Assembly (NCBI RefSeq): GCF_003259845.1
Contig: NZ_QLMJ01000002.1
Location: forward strand, 124,001-188,000
Origin: Actinoplanes lutulentus
Lineage (GTDB): Bacteria; Actinomycetota; Actinomycetes; Mycobacteriales; Micromonosporaceae
DNA: 64,000 bases
Direction: 5' to 3'
The notes under the pieces are model-generated. The model saw only the letters and a program-made list of their open reading frames with translations, made no database searches and was not told the origin of the DNA. The position numbers and the translations under genes were made by a program. Numbering within the stretch: the first letter of the stretch is position 1; each line of letters starts with the position of its first letter. Below, one piece after another: positions 8,825-16,950 of the stretch.

Positions 8825-10438
8825 TCAGCGGCGCAACGCCGTGCACACCAGCCTGCCGTCGACAACCCGGCACCCCGCCTGATAGCCGTGCGAGTACAAA
8901 CCCGCACCCAGCCACTTGTAACCCACGCTCGACTCCCGCTGCGGCGTCACCGGTACGAAGTTCGCGGCGTCATCAGTGCTGCCGGTGCCGTCGTACCGGG
9001 CCACCTTCGGGTACGGATACACCGGCCGGGAGCGGCTGCCGTTCGTGGCGATCACCGCGCCGGGGGAGGTGCCCTTCTCCACCCAGTTCAGCATCGGAGT
9101 GAGGATGTCGAAGCTGTTCGGCCCGAGCCCGGCCGAGCAGTGCGCCAGCCCGGGGAACATGTAGAGCCTGGCAAACCCGGACGGCTTGATGCTGTCGTAG
9201 TACTGCAGCGTGGCCTGCGGCGAGATGTGCTGGTCCGACCAGCCGTGCCAGAGCAGCAGCTTCCCGCCGGAGGCACGGAACCGGCGCAGATCCGGGTCGG
9301 TGGCGGACAGGTAATCCGAGGTCTGGACCGTTTTCCAGAACGACGCCACGGTGAACTTCAGGTCGCTGAGCTGATAGTCCGGGTCAGCGACATTTCGGTA
9401 CGCGAGATACCGCAGGAACGACAGCGCGATGTTCTCACTGAACGTCACCTGACCCTGTGCCGCCGGCACGAACAGTGTCCAGTCCAGCTCGGAGCCCCAC
9501 TCGTGGGAGATCTCCTGTTCGAGGCTGTTGCCGTGCCCGTCGGTCGCGCCGTCGTGCAGCTTGCGGACGACGTCAGCCTGATCAGCGGTGAGACACCTAC
9601 TCATATCTGCGCAGATCAGCGACGCCGGGTCGAACCGGCAGTTCCGGGGATCGTCGAGGACCCCGTCGACCAGGCCGTCGATCCCGTCGCATCGAGCCAT
9701 CACCGCCGCGTGGATCAGCGGCAGCTTGTCGGCGAGCAGGATGTACTTCCCGTCGGCGTCCTTGTTGGCGAGCACGTTCCACGCGTGGTGGAAGGTGTTC
9801 TGCACGACCAGGTTGTTCGCGGGCGCCCCGGCGATGATCCCGTCGAAGTCGTCCGGGTACCGCTGGGCCTCCATGAGTGCCTCGCGCCCGCCGTCCGAAC
9901 AGCCGCTGAAGTAGCTGTACACCGGCGCCCGCCCGTAGAACCGCTGGATCACCGCCTTGGCGACCTGCGCCGTGACGTGCACCCCGCGATACGCGAAGTC
10001 GATGAGTGCCTGCGGGTTCCCGGCGGCCCACGAGCCGTCGTTCTGCCCCTGGTGGCCCATGTCAGTGGTGGCACTGGCGATGGTGCCGTCCGCGATCGGC
10101 GCGCAGGACGCCGCCTGGGTGTAGTTGATCCGCGATGACCCGCACAGCCCGCCGCAGCCGGTCTGCAGGTAACGCCGCGTCCAGCCGTTGACCGGCAGCC
10201 GCATGACGATGGTGTTCGCCGGGGCGATGGTTCCCTCGACGGCGCAGTAGGGCGCGGGTGCGCCCTCGCTGCTCACCGTCGCTGACTTCCAGGTGACGCC
10301 GGGCAGCGTGATCGAGGTGACGTCGGAGCACGCCATGACCGGTTTGACCGTTTGCGAGGATCGGGGGCTGGCGACAGCCGGAGCCGGCGCCAGCAGAAGC
10401 GCGAGAAGGGTGATTGTTAGCAATCTTGCTGAGGACAT
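8825..10438 (-). CDS. Secreted tannase/feruloyl esterase family hydrolase
   Basis: The 537-residue protein begins with a signal peptide (about residues 1-24, ending APAVAS). The nucleophile motif is GCSDGG with Ser181, followed by REALMEAQRYPDDFDGIIAGAPANN, which is diagnostic of the tannase family. The Asp is in LLLWHGWSDQHISP and the His in PGLAHCSAG; paired cysteines flank these as in fungal enzymes. Such enzymes release gallate or ferulate from esters outside the cell. ATG 10438 gives the signal peptide; longer upstream frames run antisense into the transporter. Operators lie at 10529 and, degenerate, within codons 5-9. Neighbouring 4-oxalomesaconate enzymes point to gallate esters as substrate, which is inference. 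Confidence 0.88.
   Translation of the reverse strand: MSSARLLTITLLALLLAPAPAVASPRSSQTVKPVMACSDVTSITLPGVTWKSATVSSEGAPAPYCAVEGTIAPANTIVMRLPVNGWTRRYLQTGCGGLCGSSRINYTQAASCAPIADGTIASATTDMGHQGQNDGSWAAGNPQALIDFAYRGVHVTAQVAKAVIQRFYGRAPVYSYFSGCSDGGREALMEAQRYPDDFDGIIAGAPANNLVVQNTFHHAWNVLANKDADGKYILLADKLPLIHAAVMARCDGIDGLVDGVLDDPRNCRFDPASLICADMSRCLTADQADVVRKLHDGATDGHGNSLEQEISHEWGSELDWTLFVPAAQGQVTFSENIALSFLRYLAYRNVADPDYQLSDLKFTVASFWKTVQTSDYLSATDPDLRRFRASGGKLLLWHGWSDQHISPQATLQYYDSIKPSGFARLYMFPGLAHCSAGLGPNSFDILTPMLNWVEKGTSPGAVIATNGSRSRPVYPYPKVARYDGTGSTDDAANFVPVTPQRESSVGYKWLGAGLYSHGYQAGCRVVDGRLVCTALRR
10413..10424. promoter_or_regulatory. Degenerate copy of the GntR operator inside the esterase signal-peptide codons
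   Basis: The sequence ATTGTTAGCAAT differs from the consensus ATTGT-NN-ACAAT at one base. It lies in the first codons of the tannase gene, 105 bases from the exact copy at 10529. A downstream auxiliary site is possible, but chance similarity cannot be excluded. Confidence 0.45.
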
Positions 10439-10528
10439 GCGACATCTCCCTGTTCCACAGTGAGTTGTTGCAGCGATGTGTCGCAAACGATAAGACTCGA
10501 TGCCTATGTAAACAAGATAGCTAGCAAG

Positions 10529-10540
10529 ATTGTCAACAAT
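10529..10540. promoter_or_regulatory. GntR-type operator upstream of the tannase gene
   Basis: ATTGTCAACAAT is an exact copy of the palindrome ATTGT-NN-ACAAT. It sits about 90 bases upstream of the tannase start, touching the stop codon of the transporter gene, and so would control the esterase promoter separately. Confidence 0.75.
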
Positions 10541-11547
10541 TAGTGGGCGGCGACCGGCTCGGCAGTGGGCGCCTCCTCCTCGACCTTGGATCCGCCGGCG
10601 AGCCCGGCCAGGAGCGCGAAGATCGTGGCGAGCATCGCCGTGACGGCGAAGGCCGTGAAACCCCAGCCCTGGTTGTTGCTCGCCACCAGCTGGCCGCCCA
10701 GCCACGGGCCGAACACCGCGCCGAAGCGCCCGATGCCGGCGGTCGAGCCGACGGCCGTGGCCCGGTTCGCTGTGCTGTACCGGGCGGTCACCGTGGCGTA
10801 CACCATGGTCTGCGCGCTGAAGAGGAACACACCCGCCAGGAAGACGATCAGGTACGTGACGGCGAGCGGCGTACGCACACCGAGCAGGTACACACCGACC
10901 GCCGTGAGAGCGAACCACACCGCCGCGACCCGGACGGCACCGAAGCGGTCGGCGACCCGGCCGGCGACCAGCATGCCGACGATGCCACCCAGGTTGATCA
11001 CGATGAGGAAGGCGAGCGCCGAGCCGAGGTCGTACCCCTCGGCGCGCATCATGGTCGGCAGCCAGGTGTTGACGCCGTAGACCAGCAGCAGACCGCCGAA
11101 CGAGGTGCACCAGAACAGCACGGTCTGCTTCCAGCGGCCACCGGCGAACAGCAGCGCCAGCGACGAGCGGGCCGGCGCGGCGGTGGGGACCTCGACGCCG
11201 TAGCGCGTCGCGATGGCGGTGGCCTCGTCGGTCCGGCCCCGGGCGATCAGGAAGCTCGGCGACTCCGGAAGGAAGCGCGCCACCAGCGGGACCGCGATGA
11301 TCATCTTCTTGCGGCCGATCCGATCGGTCAGCGGACCGGAGGCGAGCGCGCCGAGCAGCATGCCGAAGGTCGCGTAACTGCCGAGGCCACCGGCTGCCGC
11401 GGGGGTCAGGCCGAGCTCCGGGTCGTCGAGCATGCCGGGCAGCACGGCGCCGTAGATGAACAGGTCGACACCGTCGAAGAGCACGACGAGCCAGCAGATG
11501 GCGACGACGAGACCGGCGAGGCGGCCGGCCCGTGGCGTAGTGGACAT
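10540..11547 (-). CDS. MFS transporter of the aromatic acid:H+ symporter type, internally shortened
   Basis: The 335-residue protein starts like PcaK-type aromatic acid carriers: FDGVDLFIYGAVLPGML in helix 1 and the helix 2-3 loop GPLTDRIGRKK. Immediately after MIIA the sequence jumps to VPLVARFLPESPSFLIARGR, which normally follows helix 6. About 100 residues, covering helices 3 to 6, are therefore missing in frame (junction near base 11290). The C-terminal half appears complete. Family members are about 430-450 residues. The protein may be non-functional or a natural short form. Gene start ATG has GAGAGGAA upstream, and an operator lies about 70 bases upstream. Confidence 0.82.
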   Translation of the reverse strand: MSTTPRAGRLAGLVVAICWLVVLFDGVDLFIYGAVLPGMLDDPELGLTPAAAGGLGSYATFGMLLGALASGPLTDRIGRKKMIIAVPLVARFLPESPSFLIARGRTDEATAIATRYGVEVPTAAPARSSLALLFAGGRWKQTVLFWCTSFGGLLLVYGVNTWLPTMMRAEGYDLGSALAFLIVINLGGIVGMLVAGRVADRFGAVRVAAVWFALTAVGVYLLGVRTPLAVTYLIVFLAGVFLFSAQTMVYATVTARYSTANRATAVGSTAGIGRFGAVFGPWLGGQLVASNNQGWGFTAFAVTAMLATIFALLAGLAGGSKVEEEAPTAEPVAAH

Positions 11548-11616
11548 CGGTGGTTCCTCTCAAGCAGACGAGTGGAAGTGGTGCGCGTCACGGGGATCGT
11601 GCTCGTTGTCACCATC

Positions 11617-11628
11617 ATTGTCAACAAT
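11617..11628. promoter_or_regulatory. GntR-type operator, transporter side of the divergent promoter region
   Basis: ATTGTCAACAAT is an exact copy of the palindrome, about 70 bases upstream of the MFS gene. It probably represses the transporter promoter. Confidence 0.75.
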
Positions 11629-11680
11629 CAGTTTCCGATGTCTTGCCAGCTCATGTCGGAGGCTAGATCAGCAATCTGTG

Positions 11681-11692
11681 ATTGTTGACAAT
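11681..11692. promoter_or_regulatory. GntR-type operator, regulator side of the divergent promoter region
   Basis: ATTGTTGACAAT is an exact copy, 113 bases upstream of the GntR start, and suggests autoregulation. It lies 64 bp from the transporter-side copy. Confidence 0.72.
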
Positions 11693-11804
11693 GGCGATCG
11701 ATGTCTCGCGGGCCCTGGGCAGCGGTCGCGGCGGCCGGACGATCGGGCGCGGTAATCTACCGGTCACCGGACTAGCGGGTCGGCACACCAGCGACGGGAA
11801 GTAC

Positions 11805-12503
11805 ATGTCTGCGGAGAAGAACCTCACCGGGGTGCGACGGCCCCGCCGGACCGACGACGGGAAGGACAAGGCCACCGCCCGCGACGACTTGCGCAAAGCG
11901 ATCCTGTCGGGTGAGTACATGCCGGGTGAGCGGCTCGTCGAGGCCCAGCTGATCGAGCGCTTCGGCGTGAGCCGGTTCAACATCCGGCTCGCCCTGCAGG
12001 ACCTCTCCGGCGAGGGCCTCGTCGAGATCCAGCGCAACCGCGGCGCGCAGGTCCGCAAGATCAGCCTCGCCGAGACCATCGAGATCACCCAGGTCCGGAT
12101 GGTGCTCGAAGGCCTGGTGGCGGCACAGGCCGCGGAACGGGTCACCGACTCCGACGCCAGCGAGCTCGACGAGATCGGGCTGCTGATGCGCCGGGCCGTC
12201 GAGTCCGGCGAGTTCCGTCGTTACAGCGACCTCAACGTGCGGCTGCACGCCCTGGTCCGCAAGATCGCCGGGCACGCCACCGCCGACCGGCTGATCGACA
12301 CGCTGCGCGCGCAGCTGGCCCGGCACCAGTTCATGCTCTCCCTGCTGCCGGGCCGGCCGCTCGCGTCACTGCCGCAGCACGAGCGGATCATCGCGGCCAT
12401 CCGCGACCGCGATCCGCAGGCCGCCGAGTCGGCGATGCGTGATCACATCGCCAGCGTCATCGAGGTGCTGCGATCCCTCGAAGACCCCGGAATGATGCAA
12501 TAA
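11805..12503 (+). CDS. GntR-family regulator, FadR/FCD subgroup
   Basis: The 232-residue protein has a winged HTH (about residues 25-85: ARDDLRKAILSGEYMPGERL, then ERFGVSRFNIRLALQDL) and an all-helical FCD ligand domain (about 95-225), with metal-ligand-like Asp and His positions. FCD regulators usually sense small acids and bind TNGTNNNACNA-type palindromes, which agrees with the ATTGT-NN-ACAAT sites repeated across this island. ATG 11805 follows GGGAAG by 5 bases; an earlier TTG at 11682 would overlap the operator and is less likely. The effector is probably an aromatic acid or ring-cleavage product. Confidence 0.88.
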   Translation: MSAEKNLTGVRRPRRTDDGKDKATARDDLRKAILSGEYMPGERLVEAQLIERFGVSRFNIRLALQDLSGEGLVEIQRNRGAQVRKISLAETIEITQVRMVLEGLVAAQAAERVTDSDASELDEIGLLMRRAVESGEFRRYSDLNVRLHALVRKIAGHATADRLIDTLRAQLARHQFMLSLLPGRPLASLPQHERIIAAIRDRDPQAAESAMRDHIASVIEVLRSLEDPGMMQ

Positions 12504-12518
12504 GAACCCCGGTACGAG

Positions 12519-13484
12519 TCAGGCCCACTCCGCCTCGGCGAGCGGCGGAGTCCCGTGCGTGTGGAACGTCTCGATGGTCTTGAGACCCCACGCCTGACCC
12601 TTCGCGCGCTCCGCCTCGGTCCAGGTGATCACCTCGTGGTCCGGGGCGAGCAGCAGCCGGGCGCCGGCGTTGCACAGCTCGATCCGGTTGCCGCCGGGCT
12701 CCCAGACGTACAGGAAGAACGTCTGCTGGATGGCGTGCTTGTGCGGCCCGGTCTCGATGTGCACGCCGGCCTCGAGGAACACGTCGGCGGCGCGCAGGAT
12801 GTCCTCGCGGGTGTCGGTCGCGAACGCCACGTGGTGCAGCCGGCCCTTGGTGCCGGTCCAGTCACGGGTGTAGACGACGTCGTAGGACTTGTCGGAGAAC
12901 GTGTACCAGACCGCGGCCTTGACCCCGCTGTCCAGCACGATCTGCTCGCTGGCCCTGCCGGTCAATGCGCCGGAGACGAACGATTCGTTGACCGGCACGT
13001 CCTGGGCCAGGAAGTTGACGTGATCCAGCCGCCGCACGTTGGAGCCGCGGCCCGGGAATCGCGCGGCCTGGTTCTTCAGCGACGGCCGGGTCGCGTCCGA
13101 GGCCACGTACCGCTCGGTCTCGTAGTAGATGCCGAACGGATGCCCGTCCGGGTCGGTGAAGTGGAAGACCGGACCGTAGGCCGATTCGTCCTTGCTCCAC
13201 CCCTCGCCGAACCCGGCCGCCGTGATCTCCTCGACCCGCCGGGCCAGGGCCTCCGGGCTGCGCGCCCGCAGCCACGTGCGCCCGATGCCGGAGGTGTTCC
13301 CGCCGGTGACCTTGACGCTGAACTTCTCGTAGTCGTCCCAGGCGTGCAGGTAGGCGCTGTTGCCGCGTCGCTCGACGACCTCCATCGCCATCTGGTCGGT
13401 GAAGAACCGGATCGTGTCGTCGAGAGTGGGCGTGAACAGCTCCACCGCCGAGACGTGGGCGATGTCGCGGAGTTTCTCAGCCAT
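12519..13484 (-). CDS. Type I extradiol (VOC-fold) ring-cleaving dioxygenase
   Basis: The 321-residue protein has the two-module arrangement of catechol 2,3-dioxygenases. Fe(II) ligands are recognisable as His155 (RRLDHVNF), His217 or His218 (RLHHVAF) and Glu269 (NRIEL); acid-base residues His250 and Tyr259 are spaced as in XylE, and the C-terminal end has FHTHGTP. It cleaves a vicinal diol next to one hydroxyl using O2. It is the last gene of a five-gene minus-strand group and overlaps the tautomerase gene by 8 bases. The downstream enzymes use 4-oxalomesaconate, so the expected substrate is gallate (or a close relative). Known gallate dioxygenases belong to the unrelated LigAB (type II) fold, so substrate assignment is inference. 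Confidence 0.88.
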   Translation of the reverse strand: MAEKLRDIAHVSAVELFTPTLDDTIRFFTDQMAMEVVERRGNSAYLHAWDDYEKFSVKVTGGNTSGIGRTWLRARSPEALARRVEEITAAGFGEGWSKDESAYGPVFHFTDPDGHPFGIYYETERYVASDATRPSLKNQAARFPGRGSNVRRLDHVNFLAQDVPVNESFVSGALTGRASEQIVLDSGVKAAVWYTFSDKSYDVVYTRDWTGTKGRLHHVAFATDTREDILRAADVFLEAGVHIETGPHKHAIQQTFFLYVWEPGGNRIELCNAGARLLLAPDHEVITWTEAERAKGQAWGLKTIETFHTHGTPPLAEAEWA

Positions 13485-14544
13485 GGGAGATGACCCCTTC
13501 TTCAGTGAGCCGGGGATGAACCCGCCCCTCCATGATCAGGCGGGCGGTGCTGACGATGGCCGACGTGCCGGCGTCGAGATCGATCACCACGTCGGTGAAT
13601 CCGGTCGGATGCTCGATCCGGATGGTGCTTCCCTGCGCATCCGCGTTCGTATCGATGGATGCCACGCTCCCGGGCAGCGCCACCGCCGTGCCGACGGTCA
13701 CCGCCGCGAGCACCCCGATCTGCGTATGGACGCGATGCGGGATGAACATCCGCGTGCTCAGCGCGCCACCCTTGGCGGGCGGCGAGATCAAACACATCTT
13801 GGGTACGGTCGAAGCGCTGACGTCCCCGAGACCCATCAGTTTGCCGGCCGCGAGTCGCAGCTCCTCGATCCGCCGGCGCAGACGACCGTCGGCTTCCAGC
13901 TGGGCCGGAGTCTCATAACCGGTGACGCCGAGCGAGCGGGCGGTCATCACGACCACCGGCATCCCGTTGTCGATCAGCGTGGCCGGTGTGCCGTCCAGGT
14001 CGTCGACAGCGTTCCCGGTCGGCAGCAGCGAACCGGCGACCGAACCGGCCGTGTCCTGGAACTCGACGAGCAGCCGGGCGGCCGTCCCGGGAACCCCGCT
14101 GATCGCGGTGTCACCGGCATAGACCGGCCGGCCGTTGCTGGTCGGCACGTGCACTGTCGCCAGCGCGCCGGTGTTGACCATGCGGACGCGTACCCTCGTG
14201 GTGTCGCCGGAGGCGCTGACAAGCGCGCGCTCGATCGCGAAGGGCCCGACCCCCGCGAGGATGTTGCCGCAGGGCTGTTCGGCGCTGACCCGGGGCTGGT
14301 CGACCTGGACCTGCAGGAACAGGTAATCGACGTCGGCGTCCGGGTCGTCCGAACCGCTGATCACGGCGACCTTGCTGGTCAGCGGATGGCCGCCGCCGAT
14401 GCCGTCGATCTGCCGCGGGTCGGGGGAGCCCATGATGCTCAGTAAGAGATCGTCGCGTTCGTCGTCCTGATCCGGCAGATCGGACTTCAGGAAATAGGCG
14501 CCCTTGGACGTGCCGCCTCGCAGGATCAGGACGGGGACGCTCAC
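13477..14544 (-). CDS. PrpF-family 4-oxalomesaconate tautomerase
   Basis: The 355-residue protein shows the PrpF/GalD signature VLILRGGTSKGAYFL (residues 5-19), the catalytic-loop Cys92 in QPCGNILAGVGPFAIE, and PKMCLI later. GalD converts the keto and enol forms of 4-oxalomesaconate after gallate ring cleavage; other PrpF proteins isomerise aconitate. Direct overlap with genes for an RraA-type aldolase (ATGA) and the dioxygenase supports the oxalomesaconate role over methylcitrate. Length is normal. Confidence 0.85.
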   Translation of the reverse strand: MSVPVLILRGGTSKGAYFLKSDLPDQDDERDDLLLSIMGSPDPRQIDGIGGGHPLTSKVAVISGSDDPDADVDYLFLQVQVDQPRVSAEQPCGNILAGVGPFAIERALVSASGDTTRVRVRMVNTGALATVHVPTSNGRPVYAGDTAISGVPGTAARLLVEFQDTAGSVAGSLLPTGNAVDDLDGTPATLIDNGMPVVVMTARSLGVTGYETPAQLEADGRLRRRIEELRLAAGKLMGLGDVSASTVPKMCLISPPAKGGALSTRMFIPHRVHTQIGVLAAVTVGTAVALPGSVASIDTNADAQGSTIRIEHPTGFTDVVIDLDAGTSAIVSTARLIMEGRVHPRLTEEGVISHG

Positions 14545-15227
14545 GGCTCGTCCACGTAGACGACGCCGAGTTCCGCCAGCAGGGGCCGCAGGTGGTACAT
14601 GTCCAGGCCGAGCTCGCCGGCCGCGAGACGCTCCCGCTTGGACTCCTCGTTGGCGGTGCGTTTCCGGGCCGCCTCCAGGACCTCGGCCGCGCGCTCGTGC
14701 GCGACGACGACAACGCCGTCGTCGTCGGCGATCACCGCGTCACCCGGGTTGATCACCTGGCCGCCGACCACGATCGGAACGTTCACCGATCCCGGGCTGG
14801 CCTTCACCGTGCCCTGCGTGCTGATCGCCCGCGACCAGACCGGGAAGCCCATCTCGCGCAGCTCGGCGACGTCCCGCACGCCGGCGTCGAGGATCACGCC
14901 GATCGCGCCGCGCGCCCGCAGCGACGTGGCGAGCAGGTCGCCGAGCATCCCGTCGGTCGACGGCGAGGTCGTCGTGATCACCACGATGTCACCGGGCCGG
15001 ACCTGCTCCACGGCGGCGTGGATCATCAGGTTGTCGCCGGGGTGGCAGGAGACGGTGACCGCCGAGCCGGCGATTCTTGCTCCTGCTTGGATCGGCTTGA
15101 GCGCCGGATCGATGGCGCCGCGCCGGCCGTCGGCTTCGTGAACGGTCGAGGAGCCGGCCTCGGCAAGCCCAGTCAGAATGTCGGGATTTATCTTCTTATT
15201 GCTGCGGACGACCACGTGGCGGCTCAT
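14541..15227 (-). CDS. RraA-like 4-carboxy-4-hydroxy-2-oxoadipate aldolase
   Basis: The 228-residue protein belongs to the HMG/CHA aldolase family. The metal-site segment GDLLA is at residues 96-100, and Arg118-Asp119 in VILDAGVRD correspond to the catalytic Arg/Asp pair of these aldolases. The family splits 4-carboxy-4-hydroxy-2-oxoadipate into pyruvate and oxaloacetate. ATG 15227 overlaps the upstream hydratase stop by ATGA; longer frames are antisense artefacts. Pure RraA RNase E inhibitors lack this metabolic context. Confidence 0.85.
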   Translation of the reverse strand: MSRHVVVRSNKKINPDILTGLAEAGSSTVHEADGRRGAIDPALKPIQAGARIAGSAVTVSCHPGDNLMIHAAVEQVRPGDIVVITTTSPSTDGMLGDLLATSLRARGAIGVILDAGVRDVAELREMGFPVWSRAISTQGTVKASPGSVNVPIVVGGQVINPGDAVIADDDGVVVVAHERAAEVLEAARKRTANEESKRERLAAGELGLDMYHLRPLLAELGVVYVDEP

Positions 15228-15949
15228 GACAGCTCCTGCGTGACCTGGGGGTACAGCCGCATGTACGCCTCGCCGTAGGTGTCGTTCGGCAGGCCCAGGT
15301 TCGGCCCCGAGTTCCGGGCCGCCTGCAGGCCGCGCCGGCTGCCCAGGTCGGTGTAGTACGTGTGCAGGTGCTTCTGCGCCGCCAGGATCTGCATCGCCTC
15401 GCGCTTGCGCTCCCACACCGCGGTGATGTCGAGCAGCACGTTCGGGATGAAGCCGCACTGCTCGGGCTGGTGCGGCTCGAAGCAGAAGACCGGGGGAGCG
15501 CCGATCACCTCGCCGGGACCCTCGACACCGGGCGCCTGCGCGAGGATGCGGGCCTTGAGCGCGAGGGCGTGCGCGAAGGCGTGGTCACCGTTGTACGGAT
15601 CGGCGGCCGCGTGGGTCAGCACGACGGACGGCTGCACCTCGCGGTACAGGTCGATCAGCCCCTGCAGCAGCGCGGGCGTCTCCACCAGCGGATAGTCGTT
15701 CGCGTCGAAGAAGCGGATCTCGGCGCCGAGCACCTTGGCGGCCTGCTCGGCCTCGTCGCGGCGGTGGGCCTTGACCTGGTCGAGGGAGTAACCCTTGCGC
15801 CACAGCGACGCGGACTCACCGCGCTCACCGAAGCTCATGCAGCCGATCACGACTCGCTGTCCACGGGAGGCGGCCAGGGCGATCGCGCCGCCGGCACGCC
15901 AGACGAAGTCGCCGGGGTGTGCGGTGAGTACCAGGGTGGATTCGGTCAT
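15224..15949 (-). CDS. PIG-L/LmbE-family 4-oxalomesaconate hydratase (GalB-like)
   Basis: The 241-residue protein has the PIG-L zinc motif in the variant form AHPGDFVWRAGGAIAL (His11, Asp14), with the second part YNGDHAFAH (His123, His127). That FVWRAGG variant is the one I associate with GalB, the Pseudomonas putida 4-oxalomesaconate hydratase, rather than with GlcNAc deacetylases (AHPDDE). It should form 4-carboxy-4-hydroxy-2-oxoadipate for the neighbouring aldolase. ATG 15949 lies 6 bases after GGGAA; a GTG at 15952 is an alternative. It is first in the minus-strand operon, and operator copies lie at 15979 and 16061. Confidence 0.82.
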   Translation of the reverse strand: MTESTLVLTAHPGDFVWRAGGAIALAASRGQRVVIGCMSFGERGESASLWRKGYSLDQVKAHRRDEAEQAAKVLGAEIRFFDANDYPLVETPALLQGLIDLYREVQPSVVLTHAAADPYNGDHAFAHALALKARILAQAPGVEGPGEVIGAPPVFCFEPHQPEQCGFIPNVLLDITAVWERKREAMQILAAQKHLHTYYTDLGSRRGLQAARNSGPNLGLPNDTYGEAYMRLYPQVTQELS

Positions 15950-15978
15950 CACGTGTTCCCATCCGAATTTCCGACAAG

Positions 15979-15990
15979 ATTGTCAACAAT
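15979..15990. promoter_or_regulatory. GntR-type operator upstream of the ring-cleavage operon
   Basis: ATTGTCAACAAT is an exact copy, 30 bases upstream of the hydratase start and therefore close to the expected transcription start of the minus-strand operon. Confidence 0.78.
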
Positions 15991-16060
15991 CCGCGAGTCG
16001 GGGGCGTTCCTGTTACGCGGGAGTTGCCGGCCAGCGTAGGCTAGCGTGGTCGGCGAAACA

Positions 16061-16072
16061 ATTGTTGACAAT
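16061..16072. promoter_or_regulatory. GntR-type operator upstream of the dehydrogenase gene
   Basis: ATTGTTGACAAT is an exact copy, preceded by AACA. It lies 58 bases upstream of the plus-strand dehydrogenase and 71 bp from the operon-side copy, so the divergent region has the same two-operator layout as the one at 11617-11692. Confidence 0.78.
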
Positions 16073-16129
16073 CCTGTCGCCGCATGGGAACACTCGGGAT
16101 CTTGACGCTGGCTTCCGTGGAGGTGGGGC

Positions 16130-16891
16130 ATGACCGTGATCGCTGTGCTGGGCCTGGGTGAGGCCGGCGGTCTCATCGCCGCCGACCTGGTCGCCGCGGG
16201 TGCGTCGGTGCGGGCATATGACCCGAAAGTCGCCACACCCACTGCGGGTGTGGCGGTGAGAACCAGTGATGCCGAGGCCTGCGAGGGCGCCGACGTCGTG
16301 CTCAGCGTGAACAGCGCGGCCGACGCGGAGCAGGCGCTGCGCGATTCGCTGCCGTCGCTGAAGCCCGGCGCGATCTGGGCCGACCTCAACACCGCGACAC
16401 CGGCACTCAAGGAGCGGCTGGCCAGGTTGTGGCCGCAGACCGTCGACGTCGCCCTGATGTCTCCGGTTCCCGGCCGCGGTCTGCGCACCCCGATGACCAT
16501 GAGCGGTCCGGCCGCCTCCTCGCTGTCGTCGATCCTGGGTGGTTATGGCGCCGAGACCGAGGTTCTTCAGGGCCCGGTCGGCGCGGCTGCCACCCGCAAA
16601 CTGCTGCGCAGCGTCTTCTACAAGGGGATGGCCGCCGCGGTGGTCGAGGCCCTGGAAGCCGCCAAGGTGGCCGGCCTGGAGGAGTGGCTGCGCGGCAACA
16701 TCACCACCGAGTTGATCCGCGGTAACGCCGATACCCTGGACCGGCTCGTCGACGGCTCACGCAAGCACGCCGTCCGCCGCCGCGACGAGATGGCGGCGGC
16801 CGCTGAGCTCCTCGGCGACCTGGGCGTGCCGGCCCGGGTCGCCGAGGCCAGCCGTGACTGGCTGGCCGATCTCATCAATGAAAAGAGTTGA
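16130..16891 (+). CDS. NAD(P)-dependent 6-phosphogluconate-dehydrogenase-like protein with DUF1932 C-terminus
   Basis: The 253-residue protein opens with a Rossmann dinucleotide motif VLGLGEAGGLIAADL (residues 6-20) and ends in a helical DUF1932-type domain containing KLLRSVFYKGMAAAVVEALEAA. Members are often annotated beta-hydroxyacid dehydrogenases. It is transcribed divergently from the ring-cleavage operon with its own operator copy, so it belongs to the same regulon. A role on a ring-fission side product or an intermediate is likely but cannot be specified. GGAGGT lies 5 bases before the ATG. Confidence 0.78.
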   Translation: MTVIAVLGLGEAGGLIAADLVAAGASVRAYDPKVATPTAGVAVRTSDAEACEGADVVLSVNSAADAEQALRDSLPSLKPGAIWADLNTATPALKERLARLWPQTVDVALMSPVPGRGLRTPMTMSGPAASSLSSILGGYGAETEVLQGPVGAAATRKLLRSVFYKGMAAAVVEALEAAKVAGLEEWLRGNITTELIRGNADTLDRLVDGSRKHAVRRRDEMAAAAELLGDLGVPARVAEASRDWLADLINEKS

Positions 16892-16950
16892 GCAACCTTT
16901 TCAGCGCTGCAAGACACTGAGGGGTATCCCCCACCGAAAGGCGATCCCCC

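Noticed and set aside
8603..10138. A 511-codon plus-strand frame antisense to the esterase
   Set aside because: It mirrors the esterase codons; the minus strand has a complete enzyme with catalytic motifs.
8825..11563. A continuous minus-strand open frame of about 912 codons spanning the esterase and transporter region
   Set aside because: Its first 375 codons run out of frame through the transporter gene and give Arg/Pro-rich nonsense; a signal peptide, start codon and operator support a start at 10438.
11682..11804. An earlier TTG start for the GntR regulator
   Set aside because: It would place the operator within the coding region and lacks a ribosome site; ATG 11805 has GGGAAG at good spacing and gives a normal length.
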